Below, one piece after another: positions 24,110 to 34,698 of a stretch of DNA of 64,000 nt; position 1 is the stretch's first letter, and the number at the start of each line of letters is the position of its first letter. The position numbers were made by a program, and so were the translations under genes. The stretch is taken from contig BSBM01001068.1 of assembly GCA_027924585.1 (NCBI GenBank), positions 124,001 to 188,000 on the forward strand, given 5' to 3'. This stretch comes from Larix kaempferi (Eukaryota; Streptophyta; Pinopsida; Pinales; Pinaceae). Under the pieces are notes generated by a model. That model was given only the letters and a program-made list of their open reading frames with translations. It was not told where the DNA came from and made no database searches.

Positions 24110-24670
24110 CAGGACTAATTACGAGCGTCAACAAAACCTCGAAATAGCATCCCATGCCTTTTACGAGCACACAGCTCAACCTATTGGATCTCCCAGGATC
24201 TTTTACATGTGACCTTTACAAAACCTTAAAAGAGTGTCTTGCTCAACAAGAACTCTAAAGAGCATCCGGGGACTTTTACGTGCCTAGCACAACTTGTTCA
24301 GACCTCCAGGACTGATTACATGTAATCTCCACAAAACCTTAAAAGGGTGTCTTGCGCAGCAAGAACCCTAAAGAGCATCTGAGGCCTTTTATGTGACTAG
24401 CACAACCTGTCTGGACCTCCATGACGTATTACATGTGGTCCCCACAAAACCTTAAAAGGGTGTCTTTCCCAGCAAGAACCCTAAAGAGCATCTGAGGCCT
24501 TTTACGTGACTAGCACAACCTGTCCGGATCTCCAGGACGTATTACATATGGCATAGCAAAACCTTGAAAGGGTGTCTTTCCCAGGAAGAACCCTAAAGAG
24601 CATCCGAGGCATTTTACGTGACTAGCACAACCTATTCGGATCTCCAGGATGTATTACATGCTACCCTTGC
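24110..24670 (-). repeat. Element A tandem array 1, about 114-bp units
   Basis: AAAACCTTAAAAG(A/G)GTGTCTT recurs at about 24220, 24335, 24449 and 24562. The units also share AAGAGCATC, TTTTACGTG and CTCCAGGA(C/T)...ATTACATG words. Related but shorter units occupy the same place in elements B and C. Confidence 0.9.
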
Positions 24671-24690
24671 AAAACCTGTCCATAGCCATA

Positions 24691-25085
24691 GAGTATCAAC
24701 CTAATACTCACCATACATCATCCTGATGTACATGATCATCTTGATCATCATCATAGCATCATCCTGATGCATATCATCCAGAGCATCGTCCTGATACTCA
24801 TCACACATGATCATCCTGATCATCGTCACTGCATCGTCCTGATGCATGTCATCATACATGATCCAACTGATCATACAAAGCATTCACCTGATGCATATAC
24901 ATATACATATACATGATTCAACTGATCATACAAAGCATCCACTTGATGCATATACATATACATGATCCAACTGATCATACAAAGCATCCAACTGATGCAT
25001 ATACATATACATGATCCAAGTCATCATACAAAGCATCCAACTAATGCATATACAGAGTAGTAACTGGAGCATCATCTTGATGCTC
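24691..25085 (-). repeat. Element A hairpin array
   Basis: A run of short inverted repeats built as arm-ATC-loop-GAT-arm. Examples (plus strand): GAGTATcaacctaATACTC at 24691, ATGATCatcttGATCAT, GCATCatcctGATGC, ATGATCcaactGATCAT repeated several times, and GAGCATC-atctt-GATGCTC at 25067-25085. Arms differ between hairpins but stay complementary. It lies directly 3-prime of pol in the element's own orientation. Confidence 0.85.
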
Positions 25086-25166
25086 ATCACACAACACTTA
25101 CATCCACATCCATGGGAAGGGTCCTCCTATCACCAAGCTTGGAATGGCTCCTGCAAATGTGTCCCA

Positions 25167-26463
25167 TCACTTCTTCCTCAAAGTATCTTCAATTTGAAGT
25201 ACACCAAGCCTCTCTTTGAAGTACTCAAACTTCACTCTGGCTAGTGGTTTCGTCAACACATCTGCAACCTGCTCATCCGTCGTAACATACAGGAGCTTCA
25301 CTGCTCCTCTCTGCACCATATCCCTAATATAGTGATAATTGATCTCGATGTGCTTCAACCTGTCATGGAACATCGAGTTCTCAGACAACTTCACACAACT
25401 CTAGTTGTCACAGAAGATATAGGTAGCATCCAACGGGAGATCAAATAACTCAGACAGTAGCTTCCTAATCCATATTGCCTCACAACTGGCTGAACAAGCT
25501 GCGACATACTCTGCTTCAATTGTACTCAGTGCTACACAGGACTGCTTCTTGCTAAACCAAGAGATCACAACTAATCCCATACTGAAGCAACACCCAGAAG
25601 TGCTCTTCCTATCTGCAGCACTGTCTTCCCAATCTGAATCAACATAACCCTCCAAGTTAAACCTTTGATTCACATCATACTTGAGCCCATAATCAACCAT
25701 ACCCATCAGGTACCTCAGAATATGCTTTACAGCAATTAGGTGAACATGTCTAGGATCCATCAGGAACTAGCTCAATGTGTTCACCACAAAGCAAATATCT
25801 GGTCACGTGTTCGTCAGGTACATCAAGGACCCAATCATCTGACGATACACCATGACATCAATCGGATCAGATGAAGCATCACACAGAAGCTTCAGGTTTG
25901 ATGCCATAGGTGTGGCCATGGCCTTGCATTCCATCATCCTGAACCTCTTCAGGATCTCTAATGCATACTTCCCTTGTCCAAGGAATATTCCATCTGCACT
26001 CTGCCACACCTCCATGCCTAGAAAGTAATGCATCATCCCCAAGTCCTGGGTGCTTGTTTGAAAATGTACAAGGCTTTCTTCAATCTGCACACATATGACT
26101 CCCTGTCATGTGTCTCAAAACCGAGTGGGTGCTCCACATACACTTCCTCTTTGACTACACCATTCAAGAAAGCTGTCTTAACATCCATCTGGTGTATCTT
26201 CCACTTCATCACTGCATCCAGGGAAAGTACTGTTCTGATGGAAGTGTAACTGGCTATAGGTGAAAAAGTCTCTTCATAATCTATCCCTCCTTTCTGGGAG
26301 AAGCCACGAGATACAAATCTCGCCTTGTATTCATCTGCAACATGCTTGATCTTATAGATCCACTTGGAAGTCACAACAGGCTTCCCTTCAGGTCTTGGGA
26401 CCACATCCCAAACATCATTCTTCATGATCGATTGGTATTCCTCGATCATGGCATTCTTCCATT
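25167..26463 (-). pseudogene. Element A pol remnant (reverse transcriptase and RNase H)
   Basis: On the minus strand, 26449-26033 carries the start of a Copia reverse transcriptase (SKWIYKIK, QMDVKTAFLNG), and 26080-25167 carries its end plus RNase H (DRKSTSGCCFSMG, STIEAEYVAACSASCEA). About 195 bp are missing at the junction near 26055, removing the YVDD catalytic motif. Stops occur in RNase H near 25801, 25769 and 25399. Protease and integrase are absent. It is closely related to pol of element B. Confidence 0.93.
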
Positions 26464-28021
26464 ACTGCATCCCGAATCTTGGGAACTTCAGATTCTTCAA
26501 TATCTTCAATAGATAGTTTTCTTTGAATTTCGTTTGTTGGAACAGATGTTGTAGTCCCTCTTTTGTAGGTGATTGTACACGATCTTTCCTACAAGTCAAA
26601 TTCAATTGCATGATTAGAAACTTCTCATAGTTTTTCAAAAAAAAATCTTACACATAAAAATATATGTCATATATTTATGCAATTATCTTAGCCAATGCTT
26701 CAATACAACATTTATCCATATACCGTATTCACACGGTAACTTTCTAGATGCCTTCCATCTCTACCAGAACATTTGTTAAGAGCGTGCACAACTCCCAACA
26801 TGTTAGCAAAGAGGTTTCATTCTAGATAAGTAGCAATGAAATGTTGTACAGTACCATAGGCCACTTACCCATTACTTGCATATTAGTAGTATCTTGTTCA
26901 TCAATGCAACTTTTCTAATATGCATAATACATATCCTAAATCTAGGAACATAAGTATGTATACTACTAAACAACATCATTTAAGCAATCATATATATAAT
27001 AAATGACAATTCAAATACTTATCTTTGTTTGGTTGTTCGGTGGACTCCCTCTTGATCTTTGCTTCCTTGCAGGAACTTTTGGAGTGTGCTCTCTCTTGAT
27101 CTTTGCTTCCTGGATTACCTGTCCTTGAACTTATATCCATCCTGGCTCACTATGCATGCTTAAGTGTGCACTAATGTCATGATTGTGTTATCCTCAAGAT
27201 CTCATACATAATTATACATTCATTAGTATAAGCTCAATACTATCAAAAAATTATGATTTAACATCTATGGTCATGATCATTTCACACACAGGTAATTTAT
27301 CACAAGCATTAGTATTCAAAGTTTCAGGGAAAACTTCTTTTATTCATGCATAATATTATTTGACCATAGGACTCTTTTGGTTAGTCATATCCTCAATCAA
27401 AGTAAGAAACATAATATGCATAAACCGTTGATTACTTAAACTTCTAACTTCAAGAATAATCATTATCATTCATAGAAAAGTATAAGATCCTAGCACAAGG
27501 ATTCTAACTTGATATAGGAAAAACATACCTAGATTATCATGCTTGCTAGTTATGTCTAACATACCCATATAATGTCTTTTTGTTCTTCTTCAAATACTTG
27601 TGCTAGTAACCTGCATAACTCATGAGTTAACCATTGTAGAACCAAAATATACATGTACCTCGTAAGTAGAGCTTCTATAATGGCTATGGATGAGTCTTTG
27701 TCTTCATGTCACCATGGTCATATGTTCTTGATCTAGAACTTGATTTGTCTTTCTTGATGTACCTTTCATGTTAGTGGACAACATCAACCTCATATAACAC
27801 CACAATGCATTAGTACAATCATATAACCCTAATCAATGAATGTCTTCTATCATTCACATGCATTCATACTTTTACTAGGGTGATAAGACAAGTCTAAGAT
27901 TAATCAATATTGTACTAACCTCAATAGTATGAAGACAAACATATCACAACCTTAATCATGAATATATTTCAAAAAACGTACATGTATCTCCTTAAGTCAT
28001 ACTTGTCGATATTGCTTGTAG
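26464..28021 (-). other. Non-Copia segment replacing gag-protease-integrase in element A
   Basis: Alignment with element B breaks at 26463/26464 and resumes at about 28022. About 1.56 kb of unrelated sequence thus replaces about 2.3 kb of gag, protease and integrase. At its left end, minus strand 26588-26464 is open and protein-like (GTTTSVPTNEIQRKLSIED, then VPKIRDA) and is preceded by TTGACTTGTAG, a good splice acceptor. Another possible open piece (HTPKVPARKQRSRGS) lies near 27060-27005. The rest is AT-rich and intron-like. Capture of a genomic gene fragment is the favoured reading; ectopic recombination or a later insertion are alternatives. I do not recognise the protein. Confidence 0.5.
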
Positions 28022-28130
28022 TCTTCTTATGTAAGGCCTTAGCCTTATCTCCCTCTGGAATTGGAACTTCTTCACTTATGCAGGTGTCCAATTCATTCTC
28101 TTATAGGATCAACCCAATCCACTTTGATTT
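28022..28130 (-). pseudogene. Element A gag N-terminal remnant
   Basis: This short stretch matches the gag start region of element B (complement of the part around 38574-38690) and is followed, as in B, by the leader words ATTAGGGTTTGTCGG. Only about 35 codons' worth of gag remains. Confidence 0.75.
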
Positions 28131-28317
28131 GTTGAGACTGGATCTAGAGTTGGATTAGGGTTTGTCGGAGAAACCCTAAAAATTCAACTTTTGAATTTCA
28201 AACTTCTGAATGGATGGAAAGATGTGCCTTGCTGAGCTGATCAAGCTGCTATACTTCAATTTTGAAAACTAGAAAATTTGACCCCTCAAAATTGCCTTTG
28301 AAACTACCGGATCTTCT

Positions 28318-28640
28318 AGACAGGATCCCGAACTAGGATTTGATAAAGCCTGGTCTTCTGCACATCCAAAAGGTTCTATCTTGTGTTCTAAACTTTGATT
28401 TTTTTGAGGAGCTTCCATCCGTGGTCACAAATTTCAAAAATTCCAACTTTTGCATAAGCCCTAATTTTCCACCTTTCTGATCAAAATCCCGAACTAGGGT
28501 TTGATCAAGCCCGACCTTCTGCCCAACCAAAAAATTCGATCTTGGTCTCTAAATTTCGATTTTGATGAGGAGCATTCATCCATGGAATTTGATTCCAAAA
28601 ATTCCAACTTTCTCTGAAACCCTAAATTCCCGCAACAATG
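28318..28640 (-). repeat. Duplicated leader module in element A
   Basis: Two tandem copies, about 162 bp apart, share CCCGAACTAGG(A/G)TTTGAT, AATTTCAAAAATTCCAACTT-like words and an AAACCCTAA-like end. Element B has a single related copy at about 38985-39140. The duplication helps explain why the leader of A (about 1.2 kb) is twice as long as that of B (about 0.55 kb). Confidence 0.75.
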
Positions 28641-29310
28641 ACAAGCCAAGAATGAAGGTGCTCAAAATCCAATTCTGTTTTGACAGAAATATGCACCTGA
28701 TTGTTTCTGGTGCATCTCTGAAATTACAAATCCACGGGATCTGAAACTTCTATTTGTGGTATCTTGACCTGTCATATTTCCAATTCCATAGCTCTGACCT
28801 CAATTGGATTCTCTAAGAGAGATTTATGCCAAGTGTCGTAGCGTGACCTATTTATGGGATAAAACAAGAGAGCGAACTTGTACAGCGTGCCACATGTCAC
28901 TGGTTCAACTTCAGCCTCTGAAAAACTTACTTGAGAAACTACAGTCCGTGCTCTTACTGTCACTTTTTACAAAATTTCATTTGGAGCTTCCTAGCCCATG
29001 TTGTGACCTTTTTTCCTAGGTCACCTGTTTATGACTGAGATCTGGAAGAGGCAGAAACCCTAGATTGTATGGATCATATCTCACAAAGTACAATGAATCA
29101 GATATCGTGCTTCGGACACAAGGTACATGGGCATGTTACCTTCTACCTTTAAAAGTTTCAGAACTTGAACCTTCTCCAAAATGTATTTATAGCGAAAGTT
29201 CCACAATGACTGGTTTTTTCTATATCAAGCCCCAGCTTCCAATTTGTCGCAAGTGCAACAAGTCTCATAAATGCCATAGCATGCCTTCCTTCAGGCTAGC
29301 TCTGATACTA

Positions 29311-29949
29311 TGTTAGTTTTTCATCATTTAATTCAATAGATCTAGGATCTTAACTGAAAGAACACCATGTACAACATATCAAGCATAAGAGACAAGAGAC
29401 AAGAGACACAAAGCATTTCACCGGGGAAAACCAAGAAGGTGAAAAACCCAGCAACTTCCTCAGAGATAGAATAAGCATCAATACAAGGATCACCATGATC
29501 AAACCCAAGAGATAGATATCTTTAGCAACATGTTCCTCCTCCACTTGTATGCACCCTCCTCTTCTCTCACTAATGTGAAGTGAGTGAATAATAGAATGTG
29601 TAAAATGAGAGAGACACACTCTCTATTTATACACTAACTTGACTTTCCTTTTAACTCTAACTAGGTCGGCCCCAACTTAACCACTTAACATAATACTAAC
29701 GGGGTTGACCCCACTAGGATGGTTTAATTACCCTTTAACCCACAAGACTCATACAGGGTCAACCCCTTTAAGGTGGTCTAATAACCCATCAAGTATAAGT
29801 TACGACACTTACAATATAACTTCCGACACTTGCAAGTACAACTGACGACACTTCCAATCAGAGGAATAATACATCTCCATTGGGGATACAAATAAAGTAC
29901 AAATAAAATATACAAGTGAATATCTTCCGAAGTTACAAATACATCAACG
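29311..29949 (-). repeat. 5-prime LTR and primer site of element A
   Basis: The minus-strand LTR ends in CTAACA at 29311. It is followed by TAGTATCAGAGC (29310-29299), which matches the initiator-Met-tRNA primer site at 11 of 12 positions. Confidence 0.93.
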
Positions 29950-30003
29950 AGTGGTGCTTACTTTGTTGTTGTTTTTTCATTAGGTGATGTTGTTGGTGCA
30001 TAG

Positions 30004-30984
30004 TCCATTGGTGTTGTGGGTAAAATTTCTTTGCTTGAGCGCTTGATACCAATCGAGCGATACTAGTCAAACAAGATTAATCAAGGCACAATGTATAAGG
30101 GCAAGCAATAATTTAGTTGGTTCATAAAGAAATAGATTGCTCCAAATGCTTAGTAAAGGCTTCATTGGATTGGTTCCGAAAGAAACAACTTGCTCTAATT
30201 GCTAAGTAAAGGATTCATTAGGGAACTTTGTATATTATGCATGCTCACTGTGAAATTAAATTTCCCTACTCTTTGGTCTTTGCTCGTCAAAGGTGAATTA
30301 ATATTTAGTTTGGATGAGACAAACGCACTTGATATGGAAAGCTTGCAAATACACTAGCTAGACAATAAAGTTAGCGGGCAATTTTAGATTGAAAGAACAT
30401 AAGAAAGGATTCTTCACAAATATTGAAGTGTACGTATGAACAACTTTAGCTAAAGAGAAAAAAGGAGGCCGAAATGAATGACTCTCGAATGCCCTCTAGC
30501 TCTAGAATGACTCTTGCTTGGATGTGAGGTGAGTTCTAAAAAAGGGAAGGTACAAGCTAGTTGAATATGAAGGGACAACTAGATGTGTTCTTGTTTCCCC
30601 TACCTATGTAATATCTGTGTCCTTTGTCGAGAAAAACATTCAATAATAACAGTTCAAGATGGTAATTTGAAAGCTTGGTGTGTATAAGATGATGCAGTGC
30701 TTTGCTCTTGTTGTTCTCTAAAGAAAAGAAATAGCCTCTCAATCAATTTGGAGAAGGATATAGAAGAAGGGTGGATCAATCAACTAAGTAAGTGATTTCT
30801 TTTCTAGTGTCTATATCCATCCAAAAGTAAGTGTTCTTTCCATTAGTTGTACTACTGCATACATGCTAATTTTTCCAAATATGGTGTCTGGGGATGTCTC
30901 CTTAAATCTCTGCCAATTTTATCCCCAATCCGTACTGTCTGAAATAATGCTTCTCCTTGCAATGGTGCCAATGAAATATTGCTT
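30004..30984. other. DNA between elements A and B, nothing recognised
   Basis: AT-rich, with a short internal near-duplication (TTGCTC(C/T)AA-TGCTTAGTAAAGG-like words near 30135 and 30200). No gene was seen. Confidence 0.35.
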
Positions 30985-31254
30985 CCTATGTAGCATCATG
31001 TTTTGCATCCAAAATAACATTTTATTTGTCTACCATATCAATGCCATGTTTGGCTTCCTCATTAGCGTCAAGTGTTGCATCATTTTTAATGCCTAGTTTT
31101 GCATCTCTATTGATGTCAACATTAGCACCATGTTTTGATACCACTTTAGTGCCCAATTTAGTGTCCATTTTTACTCCCACACTATTGCCACATTTTGCTT
31201 CCTGTTTAGCTCCTTGAATTTCTTCTTGTTTTGCTTCCTCATGAATGCCACATT

Positions 31255-31858
31255 TGTTAAATTTTGAGCATTAATTCACAATACTCTAGGATCTTTGCTG
31301 AGAGAATAACATATACAGTATATCAATGCATGACAATCACAATATGCATGATAAGCATCACAAGAATCAAAAGCATGAGAGATAAGAGACACAGAGTTTC
31401 CGTGGGGAAAACCCTAAGGTGAAAAACCCCACAACTTCCTCAGAGATAGAGAGAGCAATGGCTCAACCAAAGTACAACCAAAATACACTGAGATAGTCTC
31501 CTAGTAGCAGATGATCCTCCTCCTCACTAGTGCGCCACTTTCTGAGTGAGAGTGAGATACTTTTCCGAGTGATCTAAATAGAGATCACCTGATCTCTATT
31601 TATACTAATCTGTTTGCCCAGTGACCTTATGGGGCCGACTTGTCTAGCTAGGTACATCCATATTATAATGTATATTTCAGGGCCGACCCCACACATGGTG
31701 GTCTAATAACCCATCGGCAAGTACACACACTTGCGGCACTTGTCAATCCACATGATGACACTTCCTTATAGAGGAATGACACATCTCTTATAAGGGTACA
31801 ATAAATATATATAAAATACACAGATGAAATACCTTCCGAAGTTACATATACATCAACA
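31255..31858 (-). repeat. 3-prime LTR of element B with polypurine tract
   Basis: The plus-strand ends are TGTTAAATTTTGAG and CATCAACA. CTCCCTCTT at 31859-31867 is the complement of the AAGAGGGAG polypurine tract. Internal words GGGCCGACCCCAC and GGTCTAATAACCC are shared with the LTRs of A and C. Confidence 0.95.
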
Positions 31859-32099
31859 CTCCCTCTTAACTAGGAAGGTATTTCTCGACACAGATTTGCT
31901 AGACAAGTCTTCTTCTCGGGATCATCATCATCAATGCATCGTCATCATCATCGTCACTACTGCTGCTATCTCAACCAATCTCTGACTCTACTCGTCATAG
32001 GAAGTTCTACAGAGCCAGTTCTTTTTCATACTGGATGTAGGCCTGCCACCTGCAGGTCTTCGTCATCACTGGCCATACTGTGGAAATCTCAGGACTTAT

Positions 32100-32605
32100 T
32101 ACGTGTGTCACAAAACCTTAAAAGAGTCTCTTGACTAGTAAGAACCCTAAAGAGCATCTGAGGCCTTTTTCATCCTGTCCAGATCTCCAGGACTTATTAC
32201 ATGTGACCCCACCACAAAACCTCGAAAGAGAATCCCAGGACTGATTACGAGCACAAGGCTCAACCTATCGGATCTCCCAGGGCACAAATTAAATGTGGTC
32301 ATGGAAAAACCTCGAAAGAGCATCCCAGGACTGATTACGAGCACACGGCTCAACCTATCGGATCTCCCAGGGCACAAATTACATGCCATAGGACAAAACC
32401 TCGAAAGAGCATCTTCCAGATATCCCAGGGCACAAATTACATGCCATAGGCAAAACCTCGAAAGACTATCTGCAGATCTCCCAAGGCACAAATTATATGT
32501 CCTCCCAAGCAAAACCTCGAAAGAGCATTTTCCAGATGTCCTAGGGTACGAATTACATGCCATAGGCAAAACCTTGAAAGACCATCTGCAAATCTCCCAG
32601 GGCAC
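32100..32605 (-). repeat. Element B tandem array 1
   Basis: AAAACCTCGAAAGAGCATC-like blocks recur at about 32215, 32308, 32395, 32451, 32512 and 32567. The unit lengths are mixed (about 93, 87 and 55-61 bp) and each unit carries CCCAGGGCACAAATTACATG-like words. The array is cut at 32605 by the nested solo LTR and resumes at 34019. Confidence 0.88.
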
Positions 32606-34018
32606 TGTTGAGCCCAGAATTGGCCCTTTTTGACCATCATTTATCACTGTCCCTTACCTTGTCTTACACCAATTACCTTGGCAATTCAACTTATTGTCCT
32701 TATATATTCCCCAAATTACCAAGGTATGGCCGATTATTGTTTTATTGTATTAATACTTATGATTGTGATGATTTAAGCTGTGCATCTCTTAATTCGTGCT
32801 AACATGATGCAAATTATGAAGGTAGTAAGATAAATAGACCGCAGGAAGATCGGAGCTGAACAAGTCACGGAGGAAGGGACGTCCATTGCTTAAGGAAGGT
32901 TCCTTGGGGCTCAAATCGTCAATCAAGGCATAGTCATGGCAGGGCAGCTGTAACATAAAGTTCTATCTTAAGTATGTCGCTGCTCGAATCCAGCTGTGAG
33001 CTGGAAGGACCGCCACTCTTGGGACAGTTGATAACTCCTCTCATATTTGGATATTTCAGTTCTGCCACGCATTGTAACAGCTAGATTATTTAGGGCGCCT
33101 GAAGATCATAGATCTTCATGGCTGCCCAATTATAGGTTTTTGATGTTGCAACTGTATGTATAAATATGTGGTATTATCTCGATCGAGGGGTTGGACAGCA
33201 ATGAATTAATTCATCTTGTATTAGCAGTGAAGCCGAAACTGTGTACTCATCCTTCTGTTAATATAAGGAGTTGCTTCTGAGTTAAAGAGAGTGTTGTTCA
33301 ACCAGCGTCTCTGTGTGAAGACTGGGCCCGTCTTCCACAGAGATTGCTGTGTTAATTTAGGATTTCATCTTTCTGTTGTGTGATGATTTGATCTTTCTTT
33401 TGTACGCAGCAGCAATATTCATTGTGTGGATTTCTCAGTAAATGATTTATTTGTGAGATTGGTAAATGGTATCAATAACAGTCGACTGAGTCAGGTTTGT
33501 TTTATGTAATTCAATTTCTGTTCACACTGTTGTGCTCATCCTGCAGCTGAAACGTAATCCCAGAAGTTCCTACGAATTAGCTTTCCTGTTATGTGTTGAT
33601 TGATTTATATTTTGCAATTCAGCATCTTAGAACAGTTGCTTCAATCTCCCTTATTAAATTCTAGAGTAATGTTCAGGTCATGCTTCATGATTCCCAGCTT
33701 GATTTCATTAGACAGTTGATTATTTTAGAATGCAATTGAGATTTCCTTCCTGCAATCGTTGATTAGATCTGATATTCGTTCTGCTTGATGCATAATAGAA
33801 AAGGATTGTAGTACAGCAGTTAGAAGGCAATTGGGGTTGCGTAGATTCTTGGGATGAACATAGATGATAGAAGATAAAAGTATTCACTTCTAATGGTTTG
33901 TGTTTAAGCATATATTGTGCACTTGTCCTTTGAAATAAAAAGACTTTCTCGGGTTGACAATAAATTTCATACGCTCTGTGTGTTGATATTTAATTATCTG
34001 CAATTAGAGTGCTTGACA
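32606..34018 (+). mobile_element. Nested solo LTR, 1413 bp
   Basis: The insert begins TGTTGAGCCCAG and ends GTGCTTGACA. It is flanked by GGCAC on both sides (32601-32605, 34019-34023) and interrupts the CCCAGGGCACAAATTACATG word of array 1. TG...CA ends plus a 5-bp target duplication without any internal coding region identify a solo LTR, left by recombination between the two LTRs of a full element. TATAAATA at 33159-33166 is a plausible promoter. The strand is inferred from that TATA box. The family is not A, B, C or D; large plant Ty3 or Copia LTRs reach this size. Confidence 0.85.
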
Positions 34019-34063
34019 GGCACAAATTACATGCTTATCTGCACAACATGTTCCATGGCCACA

Positions 34064-34617
34064 GAGTATCAACCTGATACTCACCATACATCATCCTGAT
34101 GTACACATGATCATCCTGATGATCACTGCAACATCCTGCTGCATGTCATCTGGAGCAACATCCTGAATCTCGTCATCCATGATCATCCTGATCATATAAT
34201 GCATCTACCTGATGCATACCAAGTATCTACCTGATACATATCATCATATATGATCCACCTGATCATACAGTGTATCCACCTGATACAAATGCAGATACAT
34301 GGTCCAAGCATCCAACATGATGCTTATACAAAATACATACACATGATCCAATCGATCATATCCAGCATCCAACATGATGCATACATACATACATAAAAAT
34401 GATCCAATTGATCATATCCAGCATCCAACATGATGCATACATACATACGTAAAAATGATCCAACTGATCATATCCAACATCCAACATGATGCATACATAC
34501 ATACATAAAAATGATCCAACTGATCATATCCAACATCCAACATGATGCGTACATACATATATAAAAATGATCCAACTGATCATATCCAAGCAGAAACCAG
34601 AACATCATCCTGATGCT
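34064..34617 (-). repeat. Element B hairpin array with covarying arms
   Basis: Plus-strand inverted repeats in order include GAGTATC-aacct-GATACTC (34064-34082), TACATC-atcct-GATGTA (34087-34103), ATGCATC-tacct-GATGCAT, ATGATC-cacct-GATCAT, TGTATC-cacct-GATACA (34271-34287) and AAGCATC-caacat-GATGCTT (34306-34325). About four tandem units of roughly 59 bp follow, each with one GCATC/GATGC and one ATGATC/GATCAT hairpin. The inner three base pairs (ATC/GAT) are constant; the outer two to four vary in matched fashion. In the RNA the loops read AGGTT, AGGAT, AGGTA or AGTTG. It starts within about 90 bp of the pol stop. Confidence 0.88.
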
Positions 34618-34698
34618 CGTCATCCAGCGCTTACATCCACAGCCATGTGAAGGATCCTCCTTCCAACATGCTTGGAATGGCTCCAGCAAATGTGTCCA

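Larger units (their letters stand above)
23210..29949 (-). mobile_element. Element A: decayed Copia LTR retrotransposon
   Basis: LTRs of identical length (639 bp; 23210-23848 and 29311-29949) are flanked by a perfect 5-bp target duplication AGTGG (23205-23209, 29950-29954). On the minus strand the element runs LTR, primer site (29310-29299), enlarged leader, gag remnant, foreign segment, damaged reverse transcriptase/RNase H, hairpin array, second repeat array, polypurine tract, LTR. By eye the LTRs differ at roughly 30 positions (about 5 percent), more than those of element B, so A is older. The outermost base of the right-hand copy is changed (CAACG instead of CAACA on the plus strand). No functional polyprotein remains. 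Confidence 0.95.
23157..30003 (+). pseudogene. Possible host exon interrupted by element A
   Basis: If element A and one target duplication are removed, 23157-23209 joins 29955-30003. The result reads 34 codons in one frame, starting straight after a pyrimidine tract plus TTGCAG acceptor and ending in TAG at 30001-30003. The first half is Ser/Gly/Asn-rich (SRVNFSDNNTRGGSSASG) and the second half is hydrophobic. I do not recognise it, and upstream exons were not found. A 102-nt open stretch can arise by chance, so this is tentative. If real, element A disrupted a terminal coding exon. Confidence 0.25.

Noticed and set aside
24691-25085. Hairpins as transposon terminal inverted repeats or transcription terminators
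   Set aside because: They lie inside the element, are many and short, and lack element ends or U-tracts.
32295-32633. 112- and 166-codon frames in array 1 of element B
   Set aside because: Both strands are open because the tandem units lack stops; the peptides simply mirror the repeat.
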